Source: Valencia hispanica (lineage: Eukaryota; Chordata; Actinopteri; Cyprinodontiformes; Valenciidae). Taken from it: a DNA stretch of 64,000 bases. The DNA lies in contig OY747713.1 in the NCBI GenBank assembly GCA_963556495.2, forward strand, positions 39,103,461 through 39,167,460, written 5' to 3'. The notes beneath the pieces are model-generated. The model searched no databases and was not told where the DNA came from. It saw only the letters and a list, made by a program, of their open reading frames with translations. Of the stretch, positions 33,399-46,189 are shown piece by piece (position 1 is the first letter of the stretch; each line of letters begins with the position of its first letter). The position numbers were made by a program, and so were the translations under genes.

Positions 33399-34522
33399 CA
33401 GTGTTAATTTTGTTGACAAAATATTTTCGTAATTTTCTCCGTCACCAATATATTTTTCGAGACAAGAGCCTAACGAAAAAAAATAAAAAATCTTGGATAA
33501 AGACTAAGACGATGACTAAATTGATCGACATTTTTGTTTACAAATAAAAGATGAGACAAAAATAAAAAAATGACGAAAATCCAATCAGAAGACCGGAAAG
33601 ACGCGAGGAACAGACAAAAGAACCACTCAACAAAAGGAACAGGCGGGACTAGATGAGACGAGAACCAATCAGTCTGCCCTATCGGGAGGTGAAGCGAGCT
33701 AACCAATGTTTGAACAAGCTCCCGGAAGGACTACAGCTGATCAGATTATGATAAAAAGTAGAAAACGTCCACGGCCGGGAGAAAAATAAGAAAAGACTTA
33801 TGGACCCATTTCACATATGACAACGACAAAAAAAAATCAAGTGCAAAGAATGCAGAGCAGCTTTTCATGGGAAGAGCACGACATGTGAAGAGGCATTTAC
33901 AGAATGACCACTTCAATATTTTCTTAAAGGTAATTTTGCTCAGAAGTTGTTTTGTTTTAATGGGATAAACAATGTTGAAGACTAGAACGTGCTAATATCG
34001 TTATCGCAGTAAATGTGACGACCTGAAAAGTACTTGCTAGGCAAATAAAATAACCGCATCATCTTTGTCATGTTACTTAACGAAGCTAAAGTTGGTTTAA
34101 AATAACTACATTTAGGAATTCGTTTCTTATCCACTTATGTTTGTTAGTTATTTTGTAATTATGTTATTTTTTTCTATAGTGTGTGAAATGTTTTTTTTTG
34201 CACATAATTTAAATATATAATTTGTTCTTAGCTGTGTGTTATATCTGATCAGTGGTGGTTAGAATGGTTTGGGCCCTGTGTAATCAATTACAGTTCCAAG
34301 TAGATATTTTTGCCATGCTCTACACAAAGTTCAAAATTGTTGCATTAGAAAAAAACATACATATTTTACTCGACTAAAATTGCCTGCTACTTTAGTCGAC
34401 TAAAATTATTAAACTAAAACAAATCAAATGACTAAGTCTTGACTAAAACCCAAAAATTAGTAATTTTAGTCCAAAGACTAAAACTAAAAAAAAAAAAAAA
34501 TTGGGGGTCAAAATTAACACTG
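33399..34522 (+). mobile_element. hAT element (1124 bp) with exact 8-bp duplication
   Basis: The element starts CAGTGTTAATTTTG and ends CAAAATTAACACTG, a 14-base exact inverted pair. CTACAAAC flanks both sides (33391-33398 and 34523-34530). At 33842-33896 there is a CxxC (TGC AAA GAA TGC) followed, in another frame, by RHVKRHLQ: the Cys pair and His pair of a BED-type zinc finger of hAT transposases, broken by a frameshift. There is no RNase-H-like core or hAT dimerisation region, so it is an internally deleted, non-autonomous copy. Confidence 0.88.
33811..33930 (+). pseudogene. hAT transposase BED-finger exon, broken
   Basis: ATGGACCCATTTC... begins near 33811 and stops after five codons. 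Downstream, IKCKECRAAFHGKS supplies the Cys pair and the shifted frame supplies the His pair (H-V-K-R-H). In intact hAT proteins these are one BED zinc finger near the N-terminus that binds the terminal repeats. Confidence 0.6.
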
Positions 34523-34530
34523 CTACAAAC

Positions 34531-37265
34531 CTGCCTCAGTTCTAATGGGCCCAACTTCCCACAGGCTGTAGTGAAATGCTTGTATAAGAATCCCCAAAAT
34601 GCTAAAGGCAAGTGATACAGTTTAAAAAGCAATTCTGCTGAATGCTGATAAAAGTTAACATTTAATTGAAGAAAAAAAAAAAAAAAACCCTCTGAAAATG
34701 CTTTTTCTTTGTTATTCTGTCATTTAGCGAATAGAAATACCTACGCTAATCATAATTTACCAAAAACAAAAATGTCCCTTTTTTAAAACAAACTGGGTGA
34801 CAGTTTTTGACTCAATGTTTTCTTAAACCTACTCAACCTCTGCCCCAGCAACCTAAAGAAAATAATCAGCAGCTTTCGTGTGTGAGTGTGTTTGTGCTTT
34901 ATTCATATTTAACCCAGACTACTTTGTGGAGATATGCTTGTCGCTTAGAGCACCACTACATTCTCACAAAGGTGCAGACAGGCTGTATTACCTTAGATTT
35001 GTGCCTCCAGAATCTTAATGCTTCGCCCTCCCTTGTCACTGGGTCTTATTCCATTGTCAATTTCTCAAATCACCTGCATGTACTTTTACATATCCAGTGA
35101 AATAAGCCGACAGTGATTTGATCCCGTATATCCCTGTGAAGATTAGGGCAGTGTCAGTACAGGATTACTTTAGTAATTCATGTAATGCTGCTTCGCCACA
35201 GTTAATTTCCCTGTGGATGAGCGGAGGGAGTTGAGTAATAGACCAATGCCAGCTCCCCGAAATACAGCATATCATTCTTCCACAGTTATCCATCTCCTCG
35301 ATACATTTGGTATGCAAAAGACATGACTCTGGTTTTTTGTCTTAATGGCCTTCTCGAGTAATTATTATGGGCATACGGCTTCAGTGATTGAGGTGTGGAT
35401 CCTTATTTCCATTGAGTAACAAGTTGCTGAATACAAATAAAATGTCTAATCATCTGGGATTCATCGTGCGGACTGACTTCCAATCATCAGTATTGGGCTC
35501 CGATCCTACCTCTGGTGTTAGAAAAGGAAAAGGAAACGGCAATGGATAGAGATTTATTGTTGTCTGCTTTAGATGACTATAAAGCCTACTGGGGGTGAGA
35601 CAAAGACAGTCACACCTCTGTGACACAGTGGAACGTAAGATTCTTCTGTAAAGTACAAAACTTACTTTGTTCCTCTTAAATTCAAACTAAGATTGCATCA
35701 TGATAATAAAAGTCAGCCAGAACAATTGATGGTCTTCGTAGAGTTACGGACAGGTCCTCTGGGTTGCATCAAGAGCGTAGTGCATTCCCCAAAAGTGACA
35801 AAGCGGGAGCAGCAGTGGTAGTTTACCATGCTTCAAACCGCCTCATTTATTGTAAGGTGTTTGACTCTGCAGCGCCTATGGACATGAGCTCGTCTAACTG
35901 ACTACAGAAAAACGATCTCACCAAGCCGAGAGTTGTTCTTTGCAGTGTGGCAATATGAAGAAGCCTACTGCTGGGGGTTAGGGTAGCTGCAAACCGAGGA
36001 CCTCCGCAGGGTTTGATGCACCAGAGTTACGCAAAACACTGAAAGATGGTGGTGGAACCGGATCGGGAAGCTCCTCTCTTTGTTGTCCTGGATCAAACAA
36101 GTATAGTTACATTTGTTAAAAAGAAAGAAAAAGTATTTTATAGAAAAAGAAATTAAACAGATTTTATAATTTTTTAATTGAGGGCTTTTTATTAAATACT
36201 AGTTCAATTCCTAAGTACTTAAGGTTAAGGAACTTTGTCCAATTAAGGTTTAATATGTACAGTGTTTCATTTTCTCAACAAGTTTTTGTTTTTTCTTTAA
36301 GTGGAAATTAAATTCATTAAAAATTAGTTCTATCTTTTTTCATTGCCCTTGGGTTCTGACTCTCTACTCATTGTTCAAAGAATTCCCCAGGTGTATGGAA
36401 CCCACACACCAGCTTGATTACACGTAGACGTCTTGAAAGCCCATAGATGGGCGTATTCTTAGGATAATGAAGAACGTTTTGAGTTTTTGGTGGCGGAAAA
36501 AATCATATATTTAAAGGCTACAGGTTGTGGTAGTTACGGTTGATCCTAAAATTGCAATTTCCAAATTTGCCACAATCTAGCAAAGTTCACATGGTCTTCC
36601 GAGACTCTGTAGACTGCAGGGAGGTTTCATCCCAGTGTGGAGGGAAACCTCTTCAGTCTACCTGGGTCAAACCTCTATAGGGCTTAGTGTTTTGTGATGA
36701 GGAAGCCATTGAAAAAGCAGGAATAAAACATAACTTCTCCCTGTGGAAGTTAGGGCAGACCTTTCACTTCAATTAAACAAACAAAAACAAAAACAAAAAT
36801 CAGGAAAGGCAGAACAAGCCACTCACTTTTACCGAGTATTGTTTTACAAGCAGTGCTACGTGTTATTTTAGAAAACACAGCCGATAGACAAAGGTATGCT
36901 TAGAGATTTTCTTAAGAGACTAACATTTCTCACCTGTAAGTGAGAAAAACGGCATCAAGAGGTGTGAAAAGTGTCTATAAAAGTAAATCTGATAAACTGC
37001 ATATTAAAAAAATCCTAGAAAATGACTAATCTTGGCTGGAGAGACACTTTAATATACGATTGCCACTTTAACACTCGCCGCCCATGCACTTTGTCCATAG
37101 TTTCTTCGTGAGGTGTTTTTCAGATAATGGTTTGAAAAGCTGGAGCAGCCCCATTAGTCCTGGAATATTTTAATTGGCCTAAGCAAAGTGCTATTTTAAG
37201 AGGACTCAGCTCAGGTCCACTGTGTGGAAAAAAATAAATCCTAATTTGGAGAAAATGCTCCTTTT
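34531..37265. other. Long, mostly unique intergenic stretch
   Basis: No transposon ends or coding domains were recognised over about 2.7 kb. Homopolymer A lies at 34671-34687. The part 35100-35530 has the look of unique, repeat-free DNA with several TAATTA/ATTAAT-like words, and is a candidate for conserved non-coding sequence. Confidence 0.4.
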
Positions 37266-37273
37266 TCATGTCA

Positions 37274-37570
37274 ATGCACACACACACTAACGCAATGACA
37301 CACAGAGACAGTGCACACATTTAAATGCATCCAACCGACACACATGGGCAGGCTAACACACACACACACACACATTTATAGACCTACACAAACCTAGAAA
37401 AAGGCTTACAGAGAATTCTTGCCCCAAGCACCCATAATTCTCTGCTGATTACGCTGACTGTGGTTTAATGGAAGCCCCAATAACCCAGACTGTAGAACAC
37501 CCCACCATCTCACACTTGCACATGCGCACACACACACACACACACACCCACACACACACACACACACACC
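37274..37570. repeat. (CA)n microsatellites
   Basis: CA tracts at about 37274-37285, 37353-37374 and, the longest, 37526-37569 (with one CCC interruption). Confidence 0.9.
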
Positions 37571-39888
37571 GTACGAAGCTTGGGAGCACTGCTGTCAGAC
37601 AGAGACAGAAAGAGGACGGAGAGATTAAATTCTGCCAAGAGTTTTTTGTCTGTGAGATTGGTTCTTAACGTCCTCAGCACCCTTCACACTCCCTATTAGC
37701 GCAGTGAAGAAGCGAGAGGACAGAGGCAGGTCTGGTAAAAATAGGAAACTTCAGCAGAGACAATACTCTGAGGATACTTAACAATGTTATTAATCCATTA
37801 ATCCTTGTTTGACATTTGCCAATGTATCACCCCTGATTGCTCTTTCTTTTGGAGCTGCGGGCTTCCGTAGGTCCTTTGTTCTTTTTTTTTTTTTACATTA
37901 GTAGCTTTTCTTGTCTCCCACAGAACTGGAAGTGGTAGAAAATCATATGCTTATTTAAGATGTAGCCAGCAATGTGCTGGGAATTTGCATTTTGTCAACA
38001 AAAGGCTGCAAATTACACATAAATCCTGCGTCTACTGTACATCAACATACATTTTATGTTGATTTTTCTTTGGGGGGGAGAATAATTATGGCAAAATTAT
38101 AATTGTGTGGTTCCTACAAAATCATCTAATTTTACAGTTCACAATTTGGATGGATGGATGGATGGATGGATCAACAGATACAAACAAATGAATTTTCATG
38201 GAAACAAAATAACAGGGAATAAAGTCTGTAAATAAAAATATTTTTGTATACTGTTTTTTTATGTATACCTATCTGGATCTGGAACATACTTGCATCAAGT
38301 TCTAGACATTTCCAGATTCTTCAAGACTGCTAAGAAATATTGTCGTGGGGATTTATTTCTCCACTTACTTATTCAACAGAAGCCACATAAACAATACTAT
38401 GCTACAGTTAACATTTACATTTGTTAAGCTGCTTTAACTTAATATGTCGGTAGATTTGTACTTAGTTACAAAGTTAAAACTTTTGTAACTGGTTGTATAA
38501 TTATTTGAGTACAACAAAACAAAAACACTTTCTCACATTTGATCATTACCTTAAACTTGTGTTAACAATGCACTCGCATGCTCCTGTCCAAACTTACAAA
38601 TGCTCTTAAGACACACCATAAGACTACACTCAGAGTTGTGTCATTGCCTACAAAAGTATTTTAAGTCCATTATTCACTCTCTTGGACTTCTTTTTATAGT
38701 TTCCATTGATTCCTGGGGGAAATGTCAGGCTCTTAAGAAGATAAATGCTGCTCCACCACTAAAAGTAGCTAACTTTGTCAATGTGACATTTGCTTCTGGT
38801 CAGGCAACACAATGTAGGTTCAGCTTAAGGTTTTTTTTTTTTTTTTAGCTGAAATCAGAAGGTCATTGGGAGCTGTCAATGTGAAGCAGGTCTAAAAGTA
38901 TAGTGATGCATGTATATAGCACATTGTTTGCTGACATTTCTCCATTGAATGCTAGTTCTCATTAATGCCCAGTGTTTGCTACACTGCAATTGTAAAAATC
39001 GAGAGCATCTTTACAATAATATCCCATGTTTATTCGCTGTGCACAGTCAAATTCACCTTATGCTTTCTTGAAAACATGTAACTTTGTTGATAAAAGTGCT
39101 AAAGATATAATGTACTACTGTAATGTTAAACTGTGCTGTTGAATCTAAAGACAGCAAATATTCCTTAAAAACCCCATCATCTATGCTGGAAACATATGGT
39201 GGAGCGTATACCTGCCAATGTCCACCATGTTAATGGTGGAAACTGTCATCATACTTTCTAACACACGTTGGCACATTCCATTATTTAGCATACAATCAGA
39301 TGAAACAACTTTTAGGACTTTTTGTTATCTACTTTGCACTTCTTTCTGTCTCATTTTGATCTACTTCTACCTCATCTCAACCACTTATACAGTGCTTGCT
39401 TTGCCATGTATAGTAGCGTGTTGAAAAATGCGTTATGCAAGTTGAGTTTAAACAAAAGGAAATGAAGCCGTGTCAGAGGAGCATCACATCTTGTGTCTTG
39501 TCTAATGAGCTCCCTAGGTTGAATAGTGTACTGGGATCAAGGGTGTGGGATTCACGACGTTGAAGTGGCTTCTTGACAGGGTTTTAAGGACCAACTGACC
39601 ATCTGTAAATAACATTTTAATTGTATGTGAGTGGAGCCTAATAAATCAGAATGTAGGCCATGCCGTCGGTTTTACTTTCTGTTTCAAGCATGACGAACGT
39701 GACAAACTTGAAGGAGCGCAGCTCATCAATATGTTTAACTGTCCTCTATCTGAGGTTGAATGAAAGATTTTCTCTTGATAATTTAAAAGACCCACAACAT
39801 TTTCCCCCATGGAAAGCTTGATGGTTATTGTGTTTAGCTGTTGCACGCACATACAGGCACTTTATGCAGTCTGCGTGTGGATCCTATA
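37571..39888. other. Intergenic with (TGGA)n and T-runs
   Basis: A (TGGA)n tract at 38148-38171; T runs at 37882-37895 and 38830-38847. No coding motif or transposon terminus is recognised. Confidence 0.4.
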
Positions 39889-39892
39889 TTAA

Positions 39893-40396
39893 AGGGGTTC
39901 TAGAATTCCAAACTGCATTTACATTGTTGTTGTTGTTGAATATAGGCAGGCAACTACCATACCAAAAAAATGTTCGTGTCCCAACCCACTTTAGCGTCGG
40001 TAGTACATAAACGTTGGGAGTAATGCACCACATCGTTGTGTGCGAACCGCAGAACAACGCAGGCCCAAGCTACTGCTAATGTCCTTGTTGATCTCGAGGT
40101 AAAAGACAAAGGAAAATGTTGAAGCACACTTGTAATCTACAGAGTTTCTAGCTTCAAAGAGCCATTGGGGTAAACTGGACAATTAACACGCAGCTCATTT
40201 AATATTCATATCCTAGCTGAGTGGGGGGGGGGGGGGGGGGAGGCAACCTTTACATTGTAGGGCTTTACTATGGGGTTTTATTTGCCCATTTATCAGGGTT
40301 CCTGCGTCATTTTTAGCCCCAACCAAAGTTTGATATGGTATATAGAGGCTCAAACAACATTTTCCAATTGTCAAAAAACATTGTTCTAGAACCCCT
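39893..40396. mobile_element. TTAA MITE (504 bp)
   Basis: TTAA at 39889-39892 and 40397-40400 flanks inverted ends AGGGGTTCTAGAA and TTCTAGAACCCCT (13 of 13). It has no transposase. An 18-base G run (40223-40240) interrupts the middle. piggyBac or Kolobok type; it differs in its ends from the TTAA element at 7174-8399. Confidence 0.82.
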
Positions 40397-40400
40397 TTAA

Positions 40401-42198
40401 AATACATGCCCTCCCCCACACACTGTAAAATTAGCCTTAAATGCCTTTTGAACATACGAATAGAAACTAAAGTGTTATACACTTACCACCAAATTGTATT
40501 GAATTAAACAGAGTGTTTTTGCACATTGATTTTACTGTTTATAGGTGGAGGATGCAGCAGTAGTAGAGACGCTGCAGCGTACTTTTATTCTGTTACACTT
40601 CCCACTTGACAGTCGATGACAATAGTTAATTTATTTAGGTAAGAAAATTCACCAAATGAAACATTATCTGGATTAATTCCACATAGACTGATGTTTTCAA
40701 GCCTTTATTACTGTTAATTATGATTATTTACTGCTTACAGTTAATAAATACACAGCGGGGTGGCTGGTGTTAGGTATTCATTGTACCTCTAAAAGAATGA
40801 TAGAATTAATATTTTGTTAACCAACCGGATATTGGATTACAGCCAAGGGAAATGAACTATAACATGTAATCTAATGTCTATAAAACTATGTAGTGTTTGG
40901 AGTTTGTGCAGTGATTCCTTAGGAACATGGGCTGTGTTTAAATATTTTAGGATAATTAATATTTAAGTAAGAACAAGACTTTCCTTCTACACTACAACTT
41001 AACCATGCAGAGGAGAAATACAAAGAGCTCCAAGTGAGATGTCTGAATATACTTGGCGTTCTGGTAAATACTCCCAGTATTAGCTTTCAAAACTACAGTA
41101 TGTCTGAGTAATTAGGCTAGACAACAGAAGCTATCAGTCGTTAGCATGTGGTCACAGTGCTTTTCCCGTCTGTGTTTTCTCAGAATCCTTCAGGCATACG
41201 GGATTGCACATTTGTTCAAAGTGTTTTTTGTTGTTGCTTGAAGCCCAGCATGATTTGTTTGTCACTGTCACGCAACCGTTGCCACAGTCTGGTGTAATTT
41301 ATTTAATCACAACTCAGAAAAAAAAAAAAAAAGGAACAATAAAGCCTCTCTCGCCGAATGAGAAAACAGGATTCCTGCTTTTCGAGGACATCTTGCTGCT
41401 GCACACAAAGTGTCATGTCTCATTGGTTGAGGGTGAGGGGGGGGGGGGTTAGACATGTCTGCTACTGTACTGTACGCTCTGTATGAGCTCAACTCTCACG
41501 TTGTTAGAGTAGAAAATAATTGGCGCTGTGTGGTGGTGATGTGGGGGGGTTGCTGGATGTGTAGGACTAGTGCTCCTTTGAAGAATAAAAATTGAAAGCT
41601 TCGATGTAGTATCAAACCCCTATCACCTCTCAATCCATGTCGTCTTCATGTCGAACTCCAACAAGCACACACGCGTGTACTGACACATGCATCCACAGCT
41701 CAAAGTTCACAACTCAGCTCGTTTCTCTCACTCACCGCTCCCTAAATCCCCGAACTGTCATCTTGCGCACACTCGCACAGCCGGAGGGCAGACGGTGTTG
41801 GCTTAGTGATGGCGTTGGGTTTACTTATCGGCATCACCTCTACGGTGGGATGAAAGGTCACGGGGGTAGGATTCAAAACGCACCTGGTTCATTAGGAAGC
41901 TGTGCACGCGAGCGCGCACTCGCCGCTGCTTGATCTTATAGATTTCTCGTATTTGGTGCTTGCGCTGTGACAGTAAAGCGAAGAGGCAAAAGAGAAGAAT
42001 GAGACGGGAGAGTAATCACTGCGGTGTCAGAGCTGACTGGCAGGCGGGCCAGCTGATTGTCACACTTGTATGATTGAGTGATACAAAATAGCCACCAGGC
42101 TGGGATTAAATTCTTGACTGTTTTGAAGCTAGATGATGTGTGAGCGTGGGTGAAATCTATGAATCTGATCATTTTTTTCTTTTCTTTTTTTTTTTTTA
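40401..42198. other. Intergenic, nothing recognised
   Basis: G-run at 41438-41450, A-run at about 41319-41333. Short frames at 41204-41452 and 41637-41933 lack domains. The 41640-42000 part is comparatively GC-rich and free of repeats. Confidence 0.4.
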
Positions 42199-42639
42199 CA
42201 GTGCCTTGGAAAGATGATCATACCCTTGTAACTTTTTAATGTCGATATAAGTCACTTCTAATTCCACCTGTAACCAAGTTAATTTCAGCATAAATAACAT
42301 AACTTTGTGAAGGCTGCAACGTTTTGTTAGCAAACATTAGTGAAAAAAAGAGCATCACTGAAACTAAGGGAGAAAATTGGGAAAAGTTTATACCAGAGTT
42401 TTGAACATCTCATGGAGCTCTGTTCAATCCATCGTTTGAAAAGGGGGAGGGGAGTATTTCGCAGCTGCAATCCTGCCAAGACCTGCGATGGACTGTCCAG
42501 GGTGTAACCCGCCTCTCGCTCCATGACAGCAGGAGATTTTCTTACACAAAATCTAATTAAAATACATTTAGTTTTACAGTTGTTATGCGACAAATTGTGA
42601 GAAAGTTCCAGGGGTATGAATACTTTTGCATGGTGTTGT
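42199..42639. mobile_element. Deleted Tc1-like element with recognisable ends
   Basis: CAGTGCCTTGGAAAGATGAT at the left (after TA) and GGGGTATGAATACTTTTGCA then TGGTGTTG at the right are inverse relatives (CAGTGCCTTGC...GTATTCATACCCC type). Inside, GAACATCTCATGGAGCTCTG and TTCAATCCATCGTTTGAAAA are the helix-turn-helix part of a Tc1 transposase on the plus strand. A foreign scrap (GTCCAGGGTGTAACCCGCCT) lies in the middle. No frame remains. Confidence 0.65.
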
Positions 42640-43590
42640 GATTTATCTGTATTTTCATTGTATTTATGCTCATTCAAAGGTGTCTTGTTTCCTACTTGAC
42701 TTTTATCTGTTTATGATTTTTTTTAATTGCAGTCAGTTTAAGGGTGGCACTGGTGGGGTTTTGACTCACTTTGATCTCCGCCATAAAATCAACCCCATGC
42801 ATTATGTAGAGCCTGTTTGGAGTGTAAACGATGTTTAAGAAAAGCTAATAATTGCTCTGTCTGTCTCATATTTCATCATTTATTAATTACAGATCTGAGA
42901 ATTCCAACACGGGGGCCCCTTTAGCCCCCTCCCTCTTTTGATTTATTAATCACCTAGATGAACCTAATTAGGGGAACTTTCCGGATGAGTTGCACAGCAA
43001 AACACAATTTCGACTTCGTAACTCCTGTTTCTGATGCTTGTACACAGCTGGAATGAGCTCATTTGCACCAATATTAGACAGCGTCGGGTGATCAGATGAC
43101 AAGCGGTTGATCTGATGAGACGAGGAAAGTAAACACCAAACCTGACTGTATAATGCTCGTCCAATTAGTTGTAATTATCACATACCGTCAAGTGTTTGTC
43201 TGGAGGTTTTGATTCAAGGGAAGCTGTTAAAAACTCTGTTGGACCAGTGAAGATGTTGAAGCCTTGAGATTGACCAGCTTGATTTTTTCAGCAGGCATGT
43301 GGTTGGTAATGAAGATGGCAGCAATGGAGGGAAGAAAGTGGAGAAAATTGATTTGAAAAAATATTTCTACCTGTTCTATTCTAAGCTTGTTGAACGGTTG
43401 GTACAAAAATAGGCATCCACCTGTTTTTGCGCTCCTGGTGTGTAAGTTCCCTATATGATGTTTTGTGTGAAAAGAAACAATCCATCAGAGGTGGTCTGAT
43501 GTAGTTTACGTGACATATACATTTCTCTGTGTACTCAAGGCTTCCTTCCACCTATTTGTCACCCATTGACAACTGACACCGGTCACGCAG
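42640..43590. other. Unique intergenic DNA
   Basis: The part 42830-43170 is repeat-free with words such as TTATTAATTACAG and TTTATTAATCACC, and could be non-coding conserved sequence. No gene recognised. Confidence 0.4.
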
Positions 43591-43597
43591 TATCACT

Positions 43598-44290
43598 GTG
43601 CATTCACATCGAACGCGTTTGAAGCGTCATGGGCGTCAGGTTTACATGTAAAGTCAATGTAGAAGCGCGCTGACGAGCGTCAGGGAGTCCGCACGCATCA
43701 GTAGCAGATTTGTGTCACGAAAACGCATTTGTGCCTCATTCGCGCGGATCATTTTATGTGGTGCATTTTGTGCATTCTCGCGTCACGGGTGTTTTTGCGT
43801 CTGCTGCTGAAGTTGAACTTTGACGATCAGGAGCCTGGTGAGTGGTGTCACGTGATGCTGTGACCCCGGTTCACGGGGTCAGGTCCGGCAAAATTCATTC
43901 ATTCAACATGGAGGAAATACAGATAACGGCCGTGGCTAATCACCCCGAGCTGTACGACACCTGTTGCTTTCTCTATAGAGACAGGAATAAAAAGGACTGT
44001 TAGTGAGGAGATAGGGTAGCCTGGTAAGTTCATTTCACTTTTAAACGTTTTCACGTTACTGACCCTACAAACCCTCTGCAAATGCTAGCAAGCTAGCCTA
44101 TTGTCCTGCTATTTTACAGTTATTTTCCGCTAGATCGACAGCTGCCATCTTGTAGCTTATAGGTGCACCCACTGTGAGCTGACAAGGTGTCAGTATGCTC
44201 AGCAGGAGATGTTTGAGTCATAAATGGTCAAATAAAAAGGCTATTTTTACGTTTATTTTGGGGGAAAAGTTGCATATAGCCTCTTTAAAG
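43598..44290 (+). mobile_element. PIF/Harbinger-type fragment, left part
   Basis: GTGCATTCACATCGAACGCG at the start and several GACGAGCGTC-like words resemble Harbinger-type termini in fish. The coding scrap at 43908-44003 supports the class. No right terminus with the inverse of this end was found up to about 45 kb, so the copy is 3'-truncated or its end has decayed. Confidence 0.55.
43908..44003 (+). pseudogene. MADF-like first exon of a Harbinger accessory protein, truncated
   Basis: ATG starts 31 codons with VANHPELYDTCCFLYRDRNKKD before a TAG. 'HPELYD......YRD..KK' is the N-terminal pattern of MADF domains, the DNA-binding partner encoded by PIF/Harbinger elements. Just after the stop, GGTAGCCTG|GTAAGT keeps a perfect splice donor at about 44020, where such genes normally leave exon 1. 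A small indel has put the stop into frame. Only this first exon is recognisable. Confidence 0.6.
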
Positions 44291-44919
44291 TTAAATTCCC
44301 AATAAAATTAATTACTTAAATTGTGCATTACTGACATTACTTAATTCCTTGCTATTAACTCCCTCGGGAGCATATACATTGAATCTTAACGCGTTGTAAA
44401 AACAATGTTTAACAGGTTTTTCTTTTCTTATTTAAACACCAGCAGCAGACACTAGCTAGCTAATTAGGTAAGCTCATCTAGTTTGTTTTTTCACATGTCT
44501 TAATGTTCAAACTTCCTCGAGGTTATTTCAGTGCTGTACTTGCATGGTTCAGCTTTGCAGTCTCCTCAGCACAGCATAAAGTCTGCACGCATCATGCACA
44601 TATTAACAAAAGGTAATTTACTGCCAGTGCTCAGTGGGGTACTCCACACACTCCCTTCAGCACAAAAAACAACAATTTCAAGCAAAATCTAAATACTTTT
44701 ATCGCATTAGCATAATTTCACAATGAAAAATCCTCACTCCCCCCACTATCGTCCTCCTCATTGTACGTAGCAATAAGAAAAACTTGCTTCTTAGCCAGAC
44801 CTTGTTTGTCATTGTTACATCTGCTGTGAATTTCATGCCAATAGATGTATTAGACATATTTTACTAAGAAAAAGGCTGAGGTGTTCAGTAGCCTACTACA
44901 TACGTATACAGTTATATTC
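44291..44919. other. Intergenic, nothing recognised
   Basis: AT-rich DNA without termini, coding motifs or RNA genes. Confidence 0.35.
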
Positions 44920-44925
44920 AGTAAA

Positions 44926-45215
44926 TTAGAATATGGGTTCCAATGAGGCTTGTTTGTCAGATTTAAAAGTGCCTTTCTAAAAATAACATTTAAGCAGGTT
45001 TTTGGAATACTTTTCAATAAGCATACATTTCTGTTTTAAAAATGTTTTTTCTTTTATTGATCTGATATAATATTCCGATCTTAAGCGTCATGTTTTCATC
45101 AGCTGTAAGCAGGAATTCATCACGATTAAAAAATAATGGCTTGAAACAACAGTCTGTGTGTAATATGTCTAACTTAGTGAGTTGAGTTACTGAAATAAAT
45201 TTAAAAAATAACCTG
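44926..45215. repeat. MITE-like repeat with Tc1-family terminal similarity
   Basis: TTCAGTAAATTAGAATATGG at the start and CATCAGCTGTAAGC...ATGGCTTGAAA...TGTGTGTAATATGTCTAA near the end are the same kind of sequence (partly inverted) as the terminal repeats at 6565-7114 and 48635-48850. Borders are uncertain. Confidence 0.55.
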
Positions 45216-45387
45216 ACAACGACTAAACTCTAAAACGTTAAAAAGCAACACATAATGCTCCAACCTAGCGAGATTCTCAGAGAGATGCATTGATATCTAT
45301 CAGTCTCTCATGATCCTGCGTTGTTTGGCTTTTTGCTCTCTTCTGCATTTGTATTTAAATTATTTCCTTGTTGTTTATATCTGCTTA

Positions 45388-46172
45388 GGCCTAGTACATA
45401 CGGCAGGATTTTAACATTTTCGCAAGAGTTTAAGACCGCACACACAGCGATTATTTAAAAAAAGAACAAATAAAAAATCCTGGATATTCCTGTTTTGGTC
45501 CTGTAGTGTGTGGTGCAATGATGAGACATCACACACGAACTGATTTTACTCACAAACAAGCTCAGACAGGAAATCTCATAAAACCTCGCAACTAAAGTCA
45601 AAGGAGTAAATAAATATGGATGCCGAGGATGAGGCATTGGAAGTAGCTTGCGGACTAGTTAACAGAGAAAAAAAATGAATTCCTGTCGTTGAATGAAGGA
45701 GTGGACACAGCAGGAGCAGGGGCTCTACTTGCTATACAAAGATATAGAGGTGAATTTTTTTTTTTCACTGGAAAACGTCGTTACACACTTTGCTGATCTC
45801 TGTTTCTATGCATTCATGGACTGAGGTCAAGTGAGCCGACACTTGGAAATAATAATAGATGCTTTTAAGGTGTCCCCTCGCCTTCTGATTGGGTACATGA
45901 CATATTCAACAGGCTGCATGCTCGTTTGTCCTGGCAACACACCACACACGCTGTGATATCGGGCCAAGACAATCGAACATGTTGAATATCCCTGATTTGT
46001 GATTGGAGCGGTCCCGACGTCCTTCCGAGCAGATCGGAGCGCTCTGAACACACCACACAGGGCAGGAATATCTGTTAAGATTATCTTAAGACCCATCCTG
46101 ATAATTGGGGCGTGTCGGAAGGGGAGAATTGGGTCAGAATCGGACTAAAAACCCTGCCATGTGAACCAGGCC
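45388..46172. mobile_element. PIF/Harbinger-type MITE (785 bp)
   Basis: TTA flanks both sides (45385-45387 and 46173-46175). Left end GGCCTAGTACATACGGCAGG and right end, inverted GGCCTGGTTCACATGGCAGG, match at 15 of 20 positions. Size and TWA duplication fit a Harbinger MITE. The frames at 45827-46096 show no transposase motif. Confidence 0.8.
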
Positions 46173-46189
46173 TTAGATCTTCCCATATC

